From assembly GCF_900111005.1 (NCBI RefSeq), contig NZ_FOFV01000016.1, forward strand, positions 62,001 to 126,000: a stretch of DNA of 64,000 bases, given 5' to 3'. Under the pieces are notes generated by a model. That model saw only the letters and a program-made list of their open reading frames with translations, ran no database searches and was not told the origin of the DNA. A program made the translations under genes and the position numbers. Shown here in pieces: positions 23,558 through 30,956 of the stretch (position 1 is the stretch's first letter; the number at the start of each line of letters is the position of its first letter). Origin of the DNA: Lentzea albida. Lineage in GTDB: Bacteria; Actinomycetota; Actinomycetes; Mycobacteriales; Pseudonocardiaceae.

Positions 23558-24616
23558 TCAGTCCACGCACGGGATGCCGTCGTCCGGCGGCGGGGGAGGC
23601 GGCGCGGTCGCCAGCTCCGTCACCTTCGCCCGCACCTTCTCCTGGTCCACCTTGTTGACGTCGAGCCCGCCGAGGTGCGCGCCGCCCTCGATCGGCAGCG
23701 TGTCGAAGCGCACCTCCGCCGGCAGTTCGCGCGCGAACTCGACCAGGTCGAACCCCGCGTCCAGCACCACGTCCTGCTTCGCCATGTCGATCATCGCCTG
23801 CACGGCTGTGACGTCGGCACCCCTCAGCCGCTTCGTCACGGCCGAGAGGAACGCCTGCTGGCGCCGCGTCCGGCCCAGGTCGCCGTCCTTCAGCCCGTGC
23901 CGCTGCCGCACGAACGACAGCGCCTGCGCCGCGTCGAGGTGCTGCGGGCCGGCCGGGAAGTCCGCGCCGGACAACGGGTCCTTCGTCGGGTGGCGCAGGC
24001 AGACGTCGACGCCGCCGAGGCCCTCGGCGATGTGGAAGAAGCCGATCAGGGAGATCTCCACGAGGTGGTCGATCGGCTGGTTCAGGAACGTCGACACGGT
24101 GCGCACCTGGGCCCTGCGGCCCGCCTCGCGGCCGGCGCGTTCGAGTTCGCGCTTGTCGTGCGTGCCCGCCGCGCGCAGGCGGTCCTCCTCGACGATCTTG
24201 GCCCGGCCGTACGCCTCCTTGATCTTGCCCTCGCCGCCCGAGGACAGCGGGACGAGGTTGTCGCGGGGCACGGACATCGCCACGGCCGGGCCGGAAGCCG
24301 GGATGTGCAACAGGATCAGCGTGTTGGCGTTGTAGCCGCCCCGGTCGCTCTCGCCCGCCTGCATGCGGCGCAGCACGTCGTCGGGCAGCGGTTCGCCGTG
24401 CAGGTCGAGGCGTGTCGTCAGGCCCATGACGAGGATGTTGCGGCCGGACTCCGAGCGGGGTGCGTCGGCGGTGATCGCGTACGACCGCTCGACGCCCGTC
24501 GAGACGGTGGACACCGTGGACCAGACGACCGCCGAGGCGGCGAGCACGACCGCGCTCAGAGCCGCCCACGCGGTGCGCGTCAGGACCAGGACGAGACCGG
24601 CACCACGTACTTGCAT
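23558..24616 (-). CDS. LytR-CpsA-Psr (LCP) family protein
   Basis: A 352-aa membrane-anchored protein that in this family ligates glycopolymers to peptidoglycan. One N-terminal TM (TAWAALSAVVLAASAVVW) precedes the LCP domain: NILVMGLTTRLD, then ANTLILLHIPASGPAVAMSV followed by PRD, ending ALSFVRQRHGLKDGDLGRTR with the phosphate-binding Arg residues and QQAFLSAV. A Pro-rich C-terminus follows. Divergent from the cell-envelope gene set at 24651-27045, which suggests a joint envelope role. Upstream of its stop, 23425-23557 holds nothing I recognise. Confidence 0.93.
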   Translation of the reverse strand: MQVRGAGLVLVLTRTAWAALSAVVLAASAVVWSTVSTVSTGVERSYAITADAPRSESGRNILVMGLTTRLDLHGEPLPDDVLRRMQAGESDRGGYNANTLILLHIPASGPAVAMSVPRDNLVPLSSGGEGKIKEAYGRAKIVEEDRLRAAGTHDKRELERAGREAGRRAQVRTVSTFLNQPIDHLVEISLIGFFHIAEGLGGVDVCLRHPTKDPLSGADFPAGPQHLDAAQALSFVRQRHGLKDGDLGRTRRQQAFLSAVTKRLRGADVTAVQAMIDMAKQDVVLDAGFDLVEFARELPAEVRFDTLPIEGGAHLGGLDVNKVDQEKVRAKVTELATAPPPPPPDDGIPCVD

Positions 24617-24650
24617 GAATCGGACACCCCCTGAATTATCCTAGTGCGCC

Positions 24651-25070
24651 ATGGGGGTTCAACTGCCCAGTCTCGCCGCGGTCGCGATGCTGGCGGTGTT
24701 CGCGCAGACGGGGGTCTGGGTGGGCGGCGACGACTTCGGCTGGGCGTTCGGCGTGTGGCTCGTGGGCGGCGCGCTGGTCGCCTCCGCGCTCGTGCGCCCG
24801 GTGGGGTTGTGGACGGTGGCGCCGGCGCCACCTCTCGTTTTCGTCGTGGTCGCGGTGGGTGACGCGGCCTGGGAACGGCAGTCGAAGAGGCTCGGTCCGT
24901 GGGGGAGCTTCAAGGAGTTCGGCGCTGACGCGGTTCCGTGGCTCGTGCACGGGTTCCCGTGGATGGCGGCGGCGGTCGGTGCGGCACTGGTGGTCGCGCT
25001 CGTCCGCGTTTTCATTGGGGGAAGAAGGAAATGCAGGTCTTCGTCGACAGAACCGGCGCTAGGCGGGTAG
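24651..25070 (+). CDS. DUF6542-like small membrane protein
   Basis: A 139-aa protein with about four hydrophobic segments (LAAVAMLAVFAQTGVWVG, FGVWLVGGALVASALV, PPLVFVVVAVGDAAW, WMAAAVGAALVVALVRVFI). The phrase VRPVGLWTVAPAPPLVFVVV is typical of the DUF6542 family, a number given from memory. The 3' end overlaps the next small ORF by 40 bp. Function unknown. Confidence 0.75.
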   Translation: MGVQLPSLAAVAMLAVFAQTGVWVGGDDFGWAFGVWLVGGALVASALVRPVGLWTVAPAPPLVFVVVAVGDAAWERQSKRLGPWGSFKEFGADAVPWLVHGFPWMAAAVGAALVVALVRVFIGGRRKCRSSSTEPALGG

Positions 25071-25156
25071 CGGCCAGGCTGGTCAGCTGGACCGTCGCTT
25101 GTGGACTGCTCGTGTTCGTCGCCGCGGTCGGCGGCACGCTGCTGGGAGCGTGGTGA
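25031..25156 (+). CDS. Small single-pass membrane protein (41 aa)
   Basis: ATG 25031 follows AGAAGGA, a good RBS. The product has a basic N-terminus (DRTGARRVAARL) and one TM segment (WTVACGLLVFVAAVGGTLLG). Its stop overlaps the GTG of the glycosyltransferase gene (GTGA), so it is probably translated as part of that operon. It may be a small accessory subunit of the glycosyltransferase. Confidence 0.65.
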   Translation: MQVFVDRTGARRVAARLVSWTVACGLLVFVAAVGGTLLGAW

Positions 25157-27045
25157 AGCGCACACCCCGGTTGCACTGGATCTCCATCCTGCTCGGGTTG
25201 CTCGTGCTGATGTGCGTGGTGTCGTTCCACGCCTACGCGGCGGTCAGGCCCGAACCCGTGCGGCACACCGGCCACCGCGTCGAGCTGCCCGAGGGCACGC
25301 TCGCGCTCGCGTTCCACGGCGGCCCGGACCCGAAGTGGACCCCGCGCACGCTGGAACGGTTGCACACCGCGGGGATCAGGGCGACCTTCTACGTCACGGG
25401 CGCCCAGGTCACCCGCCACCCGGACGTGGCGCGCCGGATCGTCGCCGAGGGGCACCGGATCGGCCTCGACGGGTTCCGCGCCGAGGGCGACTTCGCCGAC
25501 CCGCTGAACGTCGCCCTCGCCCAGGCCGCGCTCGCTGACGCGCTGGGCGTCCACACGCGACTGGTCGGTGCGCCGCAGGAGGTCGACAGCGGCGACCGCG
25601 AGCACCAGGACATGGGCACGCTGGTGCGGATGTCGTTGACGGAGAAGAGAGGCGTCGTCCGGCTGCACGACGACGGCAGCATCGGCGGCGACATCGTCCG
25701 CGAGCTCGTCAAGGTGCCCGGCTACCGGTTCGTCCTGGTCAGTGATGAGGAACCGGTCGCCGCGTCGGACCGCGAACGGTTCACCGGCGCCGTCACCACG
25801 TGGTCGCAGCGCAACGGCGGACTCGTGCTCGCGCTGTTCGGCACGGCCATCGGTGTCGCCGCCCTGCTCGGCCTGCTGCGCACGTTCATGCAGCTCGGCC
25901 TCGCGCACACCGACCGGCGGTTGCGGCGCGAGAGCGAGGAGGAACCGCCACCGTGGTTCGCCCCGCCGGTCTCGGTGGTCGTCCCGGCGTACAACGAGGC
26001 GCTGAACATCGCCGCCACCGTCCGGTCCATCGCCGCGAACAACCACCTCGCCGACGTCGAGGTGGTCGTCGTCGACGACGGCTCGACCGACGGCACCGCG
26101 GACGTCGCCGAGGAGCTGGACCTGCCCGGCGTCACCGTGATCAGGCAGACCAACCAGGGCAAGCCGGCGGCGCTGAACGCGGGTGTCCGCGAGGCGCGCC
26201 ACGACCTGCTGGTGCTGGTGGACGGCGACACGATCTTCGAACCGGACACGGTCGGCCAGCTCGTGCAGCCGTTCGCGGACGACGACGTCGGTGCGGTCTC
26301 CGGCAACGCCAAGGTCGGCAACCGGCAGGGCCTGCTCGGGCGCTGGCAGCACCTGGAGTACTGCGCGGGCTCCAACCTCGACCGGCAGATCCTGCACGCA
26401 CTGCGCTGCATCCCGACGGTGCCGGGCGCGGTCGGGGCGTTCCGCCGGGAGGCACTCGACGACGTCGGCGGCGTCAGCGACGACACGCTCGCCGAGGACA
26501 CGGACCTCACGATGGCCGTCACGCGCGCGGGCTGGCGGGTCGCCTACCGCCCGGAGGCCAAGGCGTGGACCGAGGCGCCGGTCACTGTGCACGGCCTGTT
26601 CCGGCAGCGCTACCGCTGGTCCTACGGCACCTTCCAGGCGATGTGGAAGCACCGCCGCGCGTTGGTGGAGAAGGGGCCCATGGGCCGGTTCGGGATCCTC
26701 TACCTGCTGGCGTTCCACCTGCTGCTGCCGTTGCTCGCACCGGTGATGGACCTTTTCGTGCTGTACGGGTTCCTCGTCGCGGACGCGCCCCTCGCGCTGG
26801 TCGTGTGGACGGTGTTCCTGCTGATCCAGACGGCGAGTGCCGGGTACGCGCTGCGGCTCGACGGCGAGTCGCTCAGGCCGTTGTGGGCCTATCCGCTGCA
26901 GCAGGTCGTGTACCGGCAGCTGATGTACGTCGTGGTCATCCAGTCGTTGATCACGGCGCTGCACGGCACGCAGCTGCGCTGGATGTCGGTGCGGCGGACG
27001 GGTCGGCTGCTGGACGCGCCCGGCGGTACTGTGCCCGTCACCTGA
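25153..27045 (+). CDS. Fused polysaccharide-deacetylase-like / GT2 glycosyltransferase
   Basis: A 630-aa membrane enzyme. An N-terminal TM (~9-30) precedes a NodB-like domain (~48-200), then a TM at ~228-250, a GT2 domain (~275-500) and several C-terminal TMs. The GT2 motifs VVVDDGSTDGTADVAEEL, DGDTIFEPDT, EDTDL and QRYRW fit a processive polysaccharide synthase. The deacetylase part looks inactive: motif 1 is AFHGGPDPKW where TFDDGP is expected, and the HxxxH motif is replaced (GLDGFRAEGDF). It may have become a structural or binding domain. A GTG start overlaps the preceding small ORF. Confidence 0.92.
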   Translation: MKRTPRLHWISILLGLLVLMCVVSFHAYAAVRPEPVRHTGHRVELPEGTLALAFHGGPDPKWTPRTLERLHTAGIRATFYVTGAQVTRHPDVARRIVAEGHRIGLDGFRAEGDFADPLNVALAQAALADALGVHTRLVGAPQEVDSGDREHQDMGTLVRMSLTEKRGVVRLHDDGSIGGDIVRELVKVPGYRFVLVSDEEPVAASDRERFTGAVTTWSQRNGGLVLALFGTAIGVAALLGLLRTFMQLGLAHTDRRLRRESEEEPPPWFAPPVSVVVPAYNEALNIAATVRSIAANNHLADVEVVVVDDGSTDGTADVAEELDLPGVTVIRQTNQGKPAALNAGVREARHDLLVLVDGDTIFEPDTVGQLVQPFADDDVGAVSGNAKVGNRQGLLGRWQHLEYCAGSNLDRQILHALRCIPTVPGAVGAFRREALDDVGGVSDDTLAEDTDLTMAVTRAGWRVAYRPEAKAWTEAPVTVHGLFRQRYRWSYGTFQAMWKHRRALVEKGPMGRFGILYLLAFHLLLPLLAPVMDLFVLYGFLVADAPLALVVWTVFLLIQTASAGYALRLDGESLRPLWAYPLQQVVYRQLMYVVVIQSLITALHGTQLRWMSVRRTGRLLDAPGGTVPVT

Positions 27046-27061
27046 TCAACGGGAGGCGAGG

Positions 27062-27625
27062 GTGGGTCGCACGCCCCTGGACGCGCCGGCGCGTCAGCAG
27101 GAGGTCTTCGCCGCTGTCCTCGAGGTGCTCGCCGAGGTCGGCTACGCGCGGTTCAACATGGACCTCGTCGCGAGCAGGGCCCGTGCGAGCAAGGCGAGCC
27201 TCTACCAGCGCTGGCCGTCCAAGGCGCGGCTGATCACCGACGCGCTGAAGGCGAACATGCCCCGGCTGGCCCAGCCGGACGAGGGCACGTTCGCCGAGGA
27301 CGTCCGCCAGATCATGCGGGCGTGGGGCGAGCCGCAGCCGTTCGACACCGCCGGGATCTTCCTCGGTCTGCTCGAGGGCAGTCGCCAGGACGCCGACCTC
27401 GCGTGCCTGCGGGAGGAGCACGTCGACCGCGCCTACACGGAGCACCTGCGGGTCGCGGCGGACCGGGCGAAGGCACGTGGCGAACTGCCGGCGAGCCTCG
27501 ACGCCGAGGTGCTCATCACCGCGCTGATCTCGACGTTCGTGCTGCGGTCCGAGGAACGGGGCGTGGTCGACGCCATCGTCGACGGCCTGTTGAGACCGCT
27601 CATCGGCACCTTTCGGGCCAAATAA
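27062..27625 (+). CDS. TetR-family transcriptional regulator
   Basis: A 187-aa protein. The HTH is at residues ~10-55 (QQEVFAAVLEVLAEVGYARF, ASRARASKASLYQRWPSKAR), with the TetR_C16-like ligand domain following. GTG 27062 sits after GGGAGGCGAGG. It lies 77 bp upstream of the P450 gene on the same strand, with a dyad AGAACA-N4-TGTTCT in between, so it probably controls that P450-ferredoxin pair. Confidence 0.92.
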   Translation: MGRTPLDAPARQQEVFAAVLEVLAEVGYARFNMDLVASRARASKASLYQRWPSKARLITDALKANMPRLAQPDEGTFAEDVRQIMRAWGEPQPFDTAGIFLGLLEGSRQDADLACLREEHVDRAYTEHLRVAADRAKARGELPASLDAEVLITALISTFVLRSEERGVVDAIVDGLLRPLIGTFRAK

Positions 27626-27671
27626 CTCGTCAAGGCGTAGTTGTTCCGCTACGTTCGGTCATGGTTTCAAA

Positions 27672-27687
27672 AGAACAGATTTGTTCT
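27672..27687. promoter_or_regulatory. Dyad operator upstream of P450
   Basis: AGAACA-GATT-TGTTCT is a perfect 6+4+6 inverted repeat, 16 bp before the chosen P450 start. It fits a binding site for the TetR regulator encoded just upstream. Its position is one reason to prefer GTG 27703 over ATG 27661 as the P450 start. Confidence 0.5.
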
Positions 27688-27702
27688 ATTGAGGGGATTC
27701 CC

Positions 27703-28896
27703 GTGACTGAAGCTGCTGTCTGCCCCGTCCACCAGGACCGCGACCACCCGCTCCGGCCGCCGGTCGGCTTCCAGGAGGCCGTCAGCGACGGGCCGGTGAG
27801 GATGCTCTGGCCCAACGGTGTCGAGGCGTGGATGGTGTCGAGCTACGCCGGCGTCCGGCAGGTGCTGTCCGACCCGCGGTTCAGCACCCGCAAGGGCGGT
27901 CAGCCCGAGATGCGCACGGACGCCGGGGAGGCCGTGCTCGACCCCGACCAGCCGGGCAACATCAACGGGATCGACGGCCCCGAGCACATGCGTTTGCGCC
28001 GTCCTCTCTCGCGGGGCTTCATGGTCAAGCGCATGAACGAGCTGCGGCCGCGGATCCAGCAGATCGTCGACGAGCACCTCGACGTGATGGAGGCCAAGGG
28101 CGCCCCGGCCGACCTGGTGGCCTCGCTGTGCCTGCCGCTGCCGTCGCTGGTGATCGCCGAACTGCTCGGTGTGCCGCCGGAGCACCAGGAGCTGTTCCAG
28201 GCCACGGCCGGTGACCTGTTCGGCAAGAACGGCTCGAAGGACGAGTACCTCGCGCACGCCACGAAGCTCGCCGAGGTGCTCGCGCCGATCGTCGCCGCGA
28301 AGAAGGCCGCCGGCACCAACGACGACATGATCGGCCTGATGGCCAACGACACCGACTTCAGCATGGACGAGCTGATCTTCCTCTGCATCGGCCTGCTCGC
28401 GGCCGGGCACGAGACCACGTCCAACTTCCTCGGCCTCTTCACGCTGCACCTGTTCGAGCAGCCCGACCAGCTGGAGGTCCTGCGGCGCGATCCTGGCCGC
28501 GCGGACGTCGTGGTCGAGGAGCTCCTGCGCTACACCGTCGGCCACCTCGGCGGCCCCGGCCTCACCCGCAGGGCCACCGAGGACGTCGAGGTCGACGGCG
28601 TGCTGATCAGGGCGGGGGAGTGGGTGAGCGTGTCGCTCATGGCGAACCTCGACGAGGCGCTCTGCCCGCGTGCCGACGAGCTCGACCTGGAACGCGACGC
28701 CGTGTCGCACCTCGGTTTCGGGTTCGGGCCGCACCAGTGCCTCGGCGCCAACCTGGCCCGCGCCGAGCTGCAGATCGGCCTGCGGACGCTCTTCGAACGG
28801 TTCCCGAACCTGCGCCCGGCGGTGCCCGTCACGGAGATGAGGTACCGCAACGACATGATCACCTACGGTGCCGCCGAGATCCCGGTGGTGTGGTGA
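27703..28896 (+). CDS. Cytochrome P450
   Basis: A 397-aa soluble P450 monooxygenase. I-helix LLAAGHETTSNFLGLF near residue 232, K-helix EELLR, and the haem-binding loop FGFGPHQCLGANLARAE with the axial Cys near 346. GTG 27703 follows GAGGGG at a good distance; an ATG at 27661 would start inside or before the operator. The ferredoxin gene begins 1 bp after the stop. The pair forms an electron-transfer unit needing a separate reductase. Sequence style is CYP105/107-like; substrate unknown. Confidence 0.95.
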   Translation: MTEAAVCPVHQDRDHPLRPPVGFQEAVSDGPVRMLWPNGVEAWMVSSYAGVRQVLSDPRFSTRKGGQPEMRTDAGEAVLDPDQPGNINGIDGPEHMRLRRPLSRGFMVKRMNELRPRIQQIVDEHLDVMEAKGAPADLVASLCLPLPSLVIAELLGVPPEHQELFQATAGDLFGKNGSKDEYLAHATKLAEVLAPIVAAKKAAGTNDDMIGLMANDTDFSMDELIFLCIGLLAAGHETTSNFLGLFTLHLFEQPDQLEVLRRDPGRADVVVEELLRYTVGHLGGPGLTRRATEDVEVDGVLIRAGEWVSVSLMANLDEALCPRADELDLERDAVSHLGFGFGPHQCLGANLARAELQIGLRTLFERFPNLRPAVPVTEMRYRNDMITYGAAEIPVVW

Positions 28897-28897
28897 C

Positions 28898-29092
28898 GTG
28901 ACGGTCCGCATAGACCAGGAGAGGTGCATCGGATCGGGCCAGTGCGTGCTCGCCGCACCGGACGTGTTCGACCAGTCCGACGACGACGGGATCGGCCTCG
29001 TGCTCATCGCCGAACCGCCGGCGGAGTTGCTGCCGGGCGTTCGTGACGCGGTGGACAGGTGCCCCGCCCAGGTGGTGACCCTGGACGAGTGA
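28898..29092 (+). CDS. [3Fe-4S] ferredoxin, P450 partner
   Basis: A 64-aa ferredoxin. The cluster ligands are in CIGSGQCVLAAPDVFD and the C-terminal RCPAQVVTL, giving three Cys typical of actinomycete [3Fe-4S] ferredoxins that feed P450s. A GTG start follows the P450 stop by 1 bp, so the two are co-translated. Confidence 0.94.
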   Translation: MTVRIDQERCIGSGQCVLAAPDVFDQSDDDGIGLVLIAEPPAELLPGVRDAVDRCPAQVVTLDE

Positions 29093-29199
29093 CTTGATCG
29101 GCCGTTTCGGTGAGCGGTCGTCACGGGGAATTGATTCAGTGCGGATTTCCCGACACCTCGATGGCCGCTTTCGGTTCACCACGGCCGTCCGTAATCGTA

Positions 29200-29233
29200 G
29201 GCGCGGCCACCACGGCGTTGTGGTGGCCGCGCC
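29200..29233 (+). terminator. Hairpin terminator after P450-ferredoxin operon
   Basis: GGCGCGGCCACCAC (29200-29213) pairs perfectly with GTGGTGGCCGCGCC (29220-29233) around a 6-nt loop, 107 bp after the ferredoxin stop. The 278-bp gap 29093-29370 holds nothing else I recognise. Confidence 0.8.
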
Positions 29234-29370
29234 GCTGTGCGCGGGGAGAGTCGAAAGACCCTTCCCGACCAGGTCCGACAGCGGGATGGTGGCGGCGCGG
29301 TGAGTACCGGCTGTGTGCCACGGGTACCCCCCTTGTGCGGGTGCGCTGAGCACGTCAGGAGGGTCTACCT

Positions 29371-30330
29371 ATGTTCAACGCAGACGCATTTCCCGCTCGC
29401 GTGGACAAGACCGACGTGCGGCATGTCGAAACCCTCACGAGCGCCCTCCGGGCATTGGACCACGAATACGGCGGCGGTTCGTGCCGGGACGCCTGCGTGG
29501 CGTTGCTGAGGTGGGCGAACCCGTTGCTCGACACCGGGCCGCCCGGGCAGGTGGTGCGGCGGCTCCAGGTCGCGATCGCGGACCTGCACAACCTGGCCGG
29601 CTGGGCGTCGTTCGACATGGGACTGCTGGAGTCGGCACACCTGCACTTCGGCCGTGCGATGGGCCTCGCGCGCGCGTCGGGCAACAGCGCGTTGGAAGCG
29701 AACATCCACTACCGCATGGGCCGGGTGCACCTGCACTACGAACTGGCCGAGGACGCGTTGGCGTCGTTCCAGCGTGGACTGCCCATCGCGCAGGCCAGCG
29801 GGTCGACGCTGGCCGTGTCGATCCTGCACGCAAACGAGGCGTGGGCGTTCGCGAAGATGGGCGCGGAAAGGCAGGCGCTGCGCCAGTTCGCGCGCGCCCA
29901 GGACGAGTTCGAACGCTCCGCGGCCGAGGACGCGCCGCCGTGGGCGCGGTTCTTCGACTTCGCGGACCTGGTGTCGATCGGCGGCATGGTGCACACCGAG
30001 CTCGCGCGCACCTGCGACGTGAAGTACGCGCGGTCGGCGATCCCGCTGCTCACCAGGGCGATCTCCTCCGGCGGGGAGGACGCGTCGCGCAGCCAGTCGT
30101 TCCGGCTGGCCGCGCTGGCGGTGAACTACCTGGTGCAGAACGAGGCCGAGCAGGCGGGCGAGGTCGGGCGGCAGGCCATCGAGCTGTCCGGACCCATCCG
30201 CTCGGCGCGCACCCGCGACCGCATGCGGCCGCTGAAGCAGGAGGCGGAACGGTTGCGGGGCAACGCGGCCGCCGACGAGCTGGCGGCACGCCTGGGGAAG
30301 TTCATGACGGCGTCGCAGGGCGCTGCCTGA
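29371..30330 (+). CDS. TPR-like regulatory-type protein lacking an HTH (paralogue of 18823-19695)
   Basis: A 319-aa helical protein sharing the block ALRALDHEYGGGSCRDACVA and AIADLHNLAGWASFDMGLLE with the gene at 18823-19695. TPR-like repeats follow (AHLHFGRAMGLARAS, EDALASFQRGLPIAQAS). It has a longer C-terminus than its paralogue. No DNA-binding domain is seen. RBS CAGGAGG precedes the ATG. Probably a signalling adaptor; its partner is unknown. Confidence 0.82.
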   Translation: MFNADAFPARVDKTDVRHVETLTSALRALDHEYGGGSCRDACVALLRWANPLLDTGPPGQVVRRLQVAIADLHNLAGWASFDMGLLESAHLHFGRAMGLARASGNSALEANIHYRMGRVHLHYELAEDALASFQRGLPIAQASGSTLAVSILHANEAWAFAKMGAERQALRQFARAQDEFERSAAEDAPPWARFFDFADLVSIGGMVHTELARTCDVKYARSAIPLLTRAISSGGEDASRSQSFRLAALAVNYLVQNEAEQAGEVGRQAIELSGPIRSARTRDRMRPLKQEAERLRGNAAADELAARLGKFMTASQGAA

Positions 30331-30346
30331 GGCCTGGAAGGCGTCA

Positions 30347-30383
30347 CCGGGGCCCGAGGAGAGGTTTGGGCTTCGGGCCCCGG
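30347..30383. terminator. Bidirectional hairpin terminator
   Basis: CCGGGGCCCG (30347-30356) pairs with CGGGCCCCGG (30374-30383) around a 17-nt loop, between the convergent TPR gene and the secreted-protein gene. Confidence 0.75.
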
Positions 30384-30445
30384 CGGCACCGACCGGGGAG
30401 GAGCGACGTCCAGCTGGGGGCCAGGGCGCCGCTCCGGTTCGGAGG

Positions 30446-30883
30446 TCAGCAGCGGATGTCGGTGCGCACGCGGTAGGTCTGCGCCCCGGAGTTCCACTCG
30501 ACGTAGGCGGACGTGCAGTCGCCGAGGGTGTTGGTGCCGCCCGACCAGAGCTCCTGCTGGCGGTAGCGGCCCTGCTTCAGTCCGGGGTGGCCGTACGGTT
30601 CCCGCGCGTCCTTGGAGGCCCACTGCTCGATCGAGATCAGTTCCGGCGTGTACGGCGCACCGGCGCTGTGGACGCTCGACCAGGTGTAGACGTACGCCCA
30701 GTTCTTGCCGCAGCCCTTGAACTGCTTGACCGACGCCCACTTCTGGCCGTTGTCGCCGACGTGGGCGGTGCTGCCGATCTGGGTCACCGGCCCACAGCCG
30801 GGTGCGCTCTCGGCCTGCGCCTGGCCGGACGTGACGAGACCCAGAAGCAACGCGGCGGCGGCGATCAGCGTTGTCCTCTTCAT
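30446..30883 (-). CDS. Secreted hypothetical protein (145 aa)
   Basis: It has a clear signal peptide (TTLIAAAALLLGLVTSGQAQ) with cleavage before ESAPGC. The mature domain has four Cys (PGCGP, KGCGK, GDCTS and the terminal RC), likely two disulfides, and a beta-rich stretch KNWAYVYTWSSVHSA. The pattern resembles small actinomycete exported proteins of the DUF2690 type without clear identity. It is divergent from the SARP gene. Confidence 0.8.
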   Translation of the reverse strand: MKRTTLIAAAALLLGLVTSGQAQAESAPGCGPVTQIGSTAHVGDNGQKWASVKQFKGCGKNWAYVYTWSSVHSAGAPYTPELISIEQWASKDAREPYGHPGLKQGRYRQQELWSGGTNTLGDCTSAYVEWNSGAQTYRVRTDIRC

Positions 30884-30956
30884 GGGCTGTGAGCATCACG
30901 ACGGCCGCTGACATATCGCTGACACGTCTGGTTACCGGCTGGTTAGGATCGGGCAC

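Noticed and set aside
27661..27702. ATG 27661 as the P450 start
   Set aside because: No RBS precedes it and the operator dyad would lie within the coding sequence; GTG 27703 has a good RBS.
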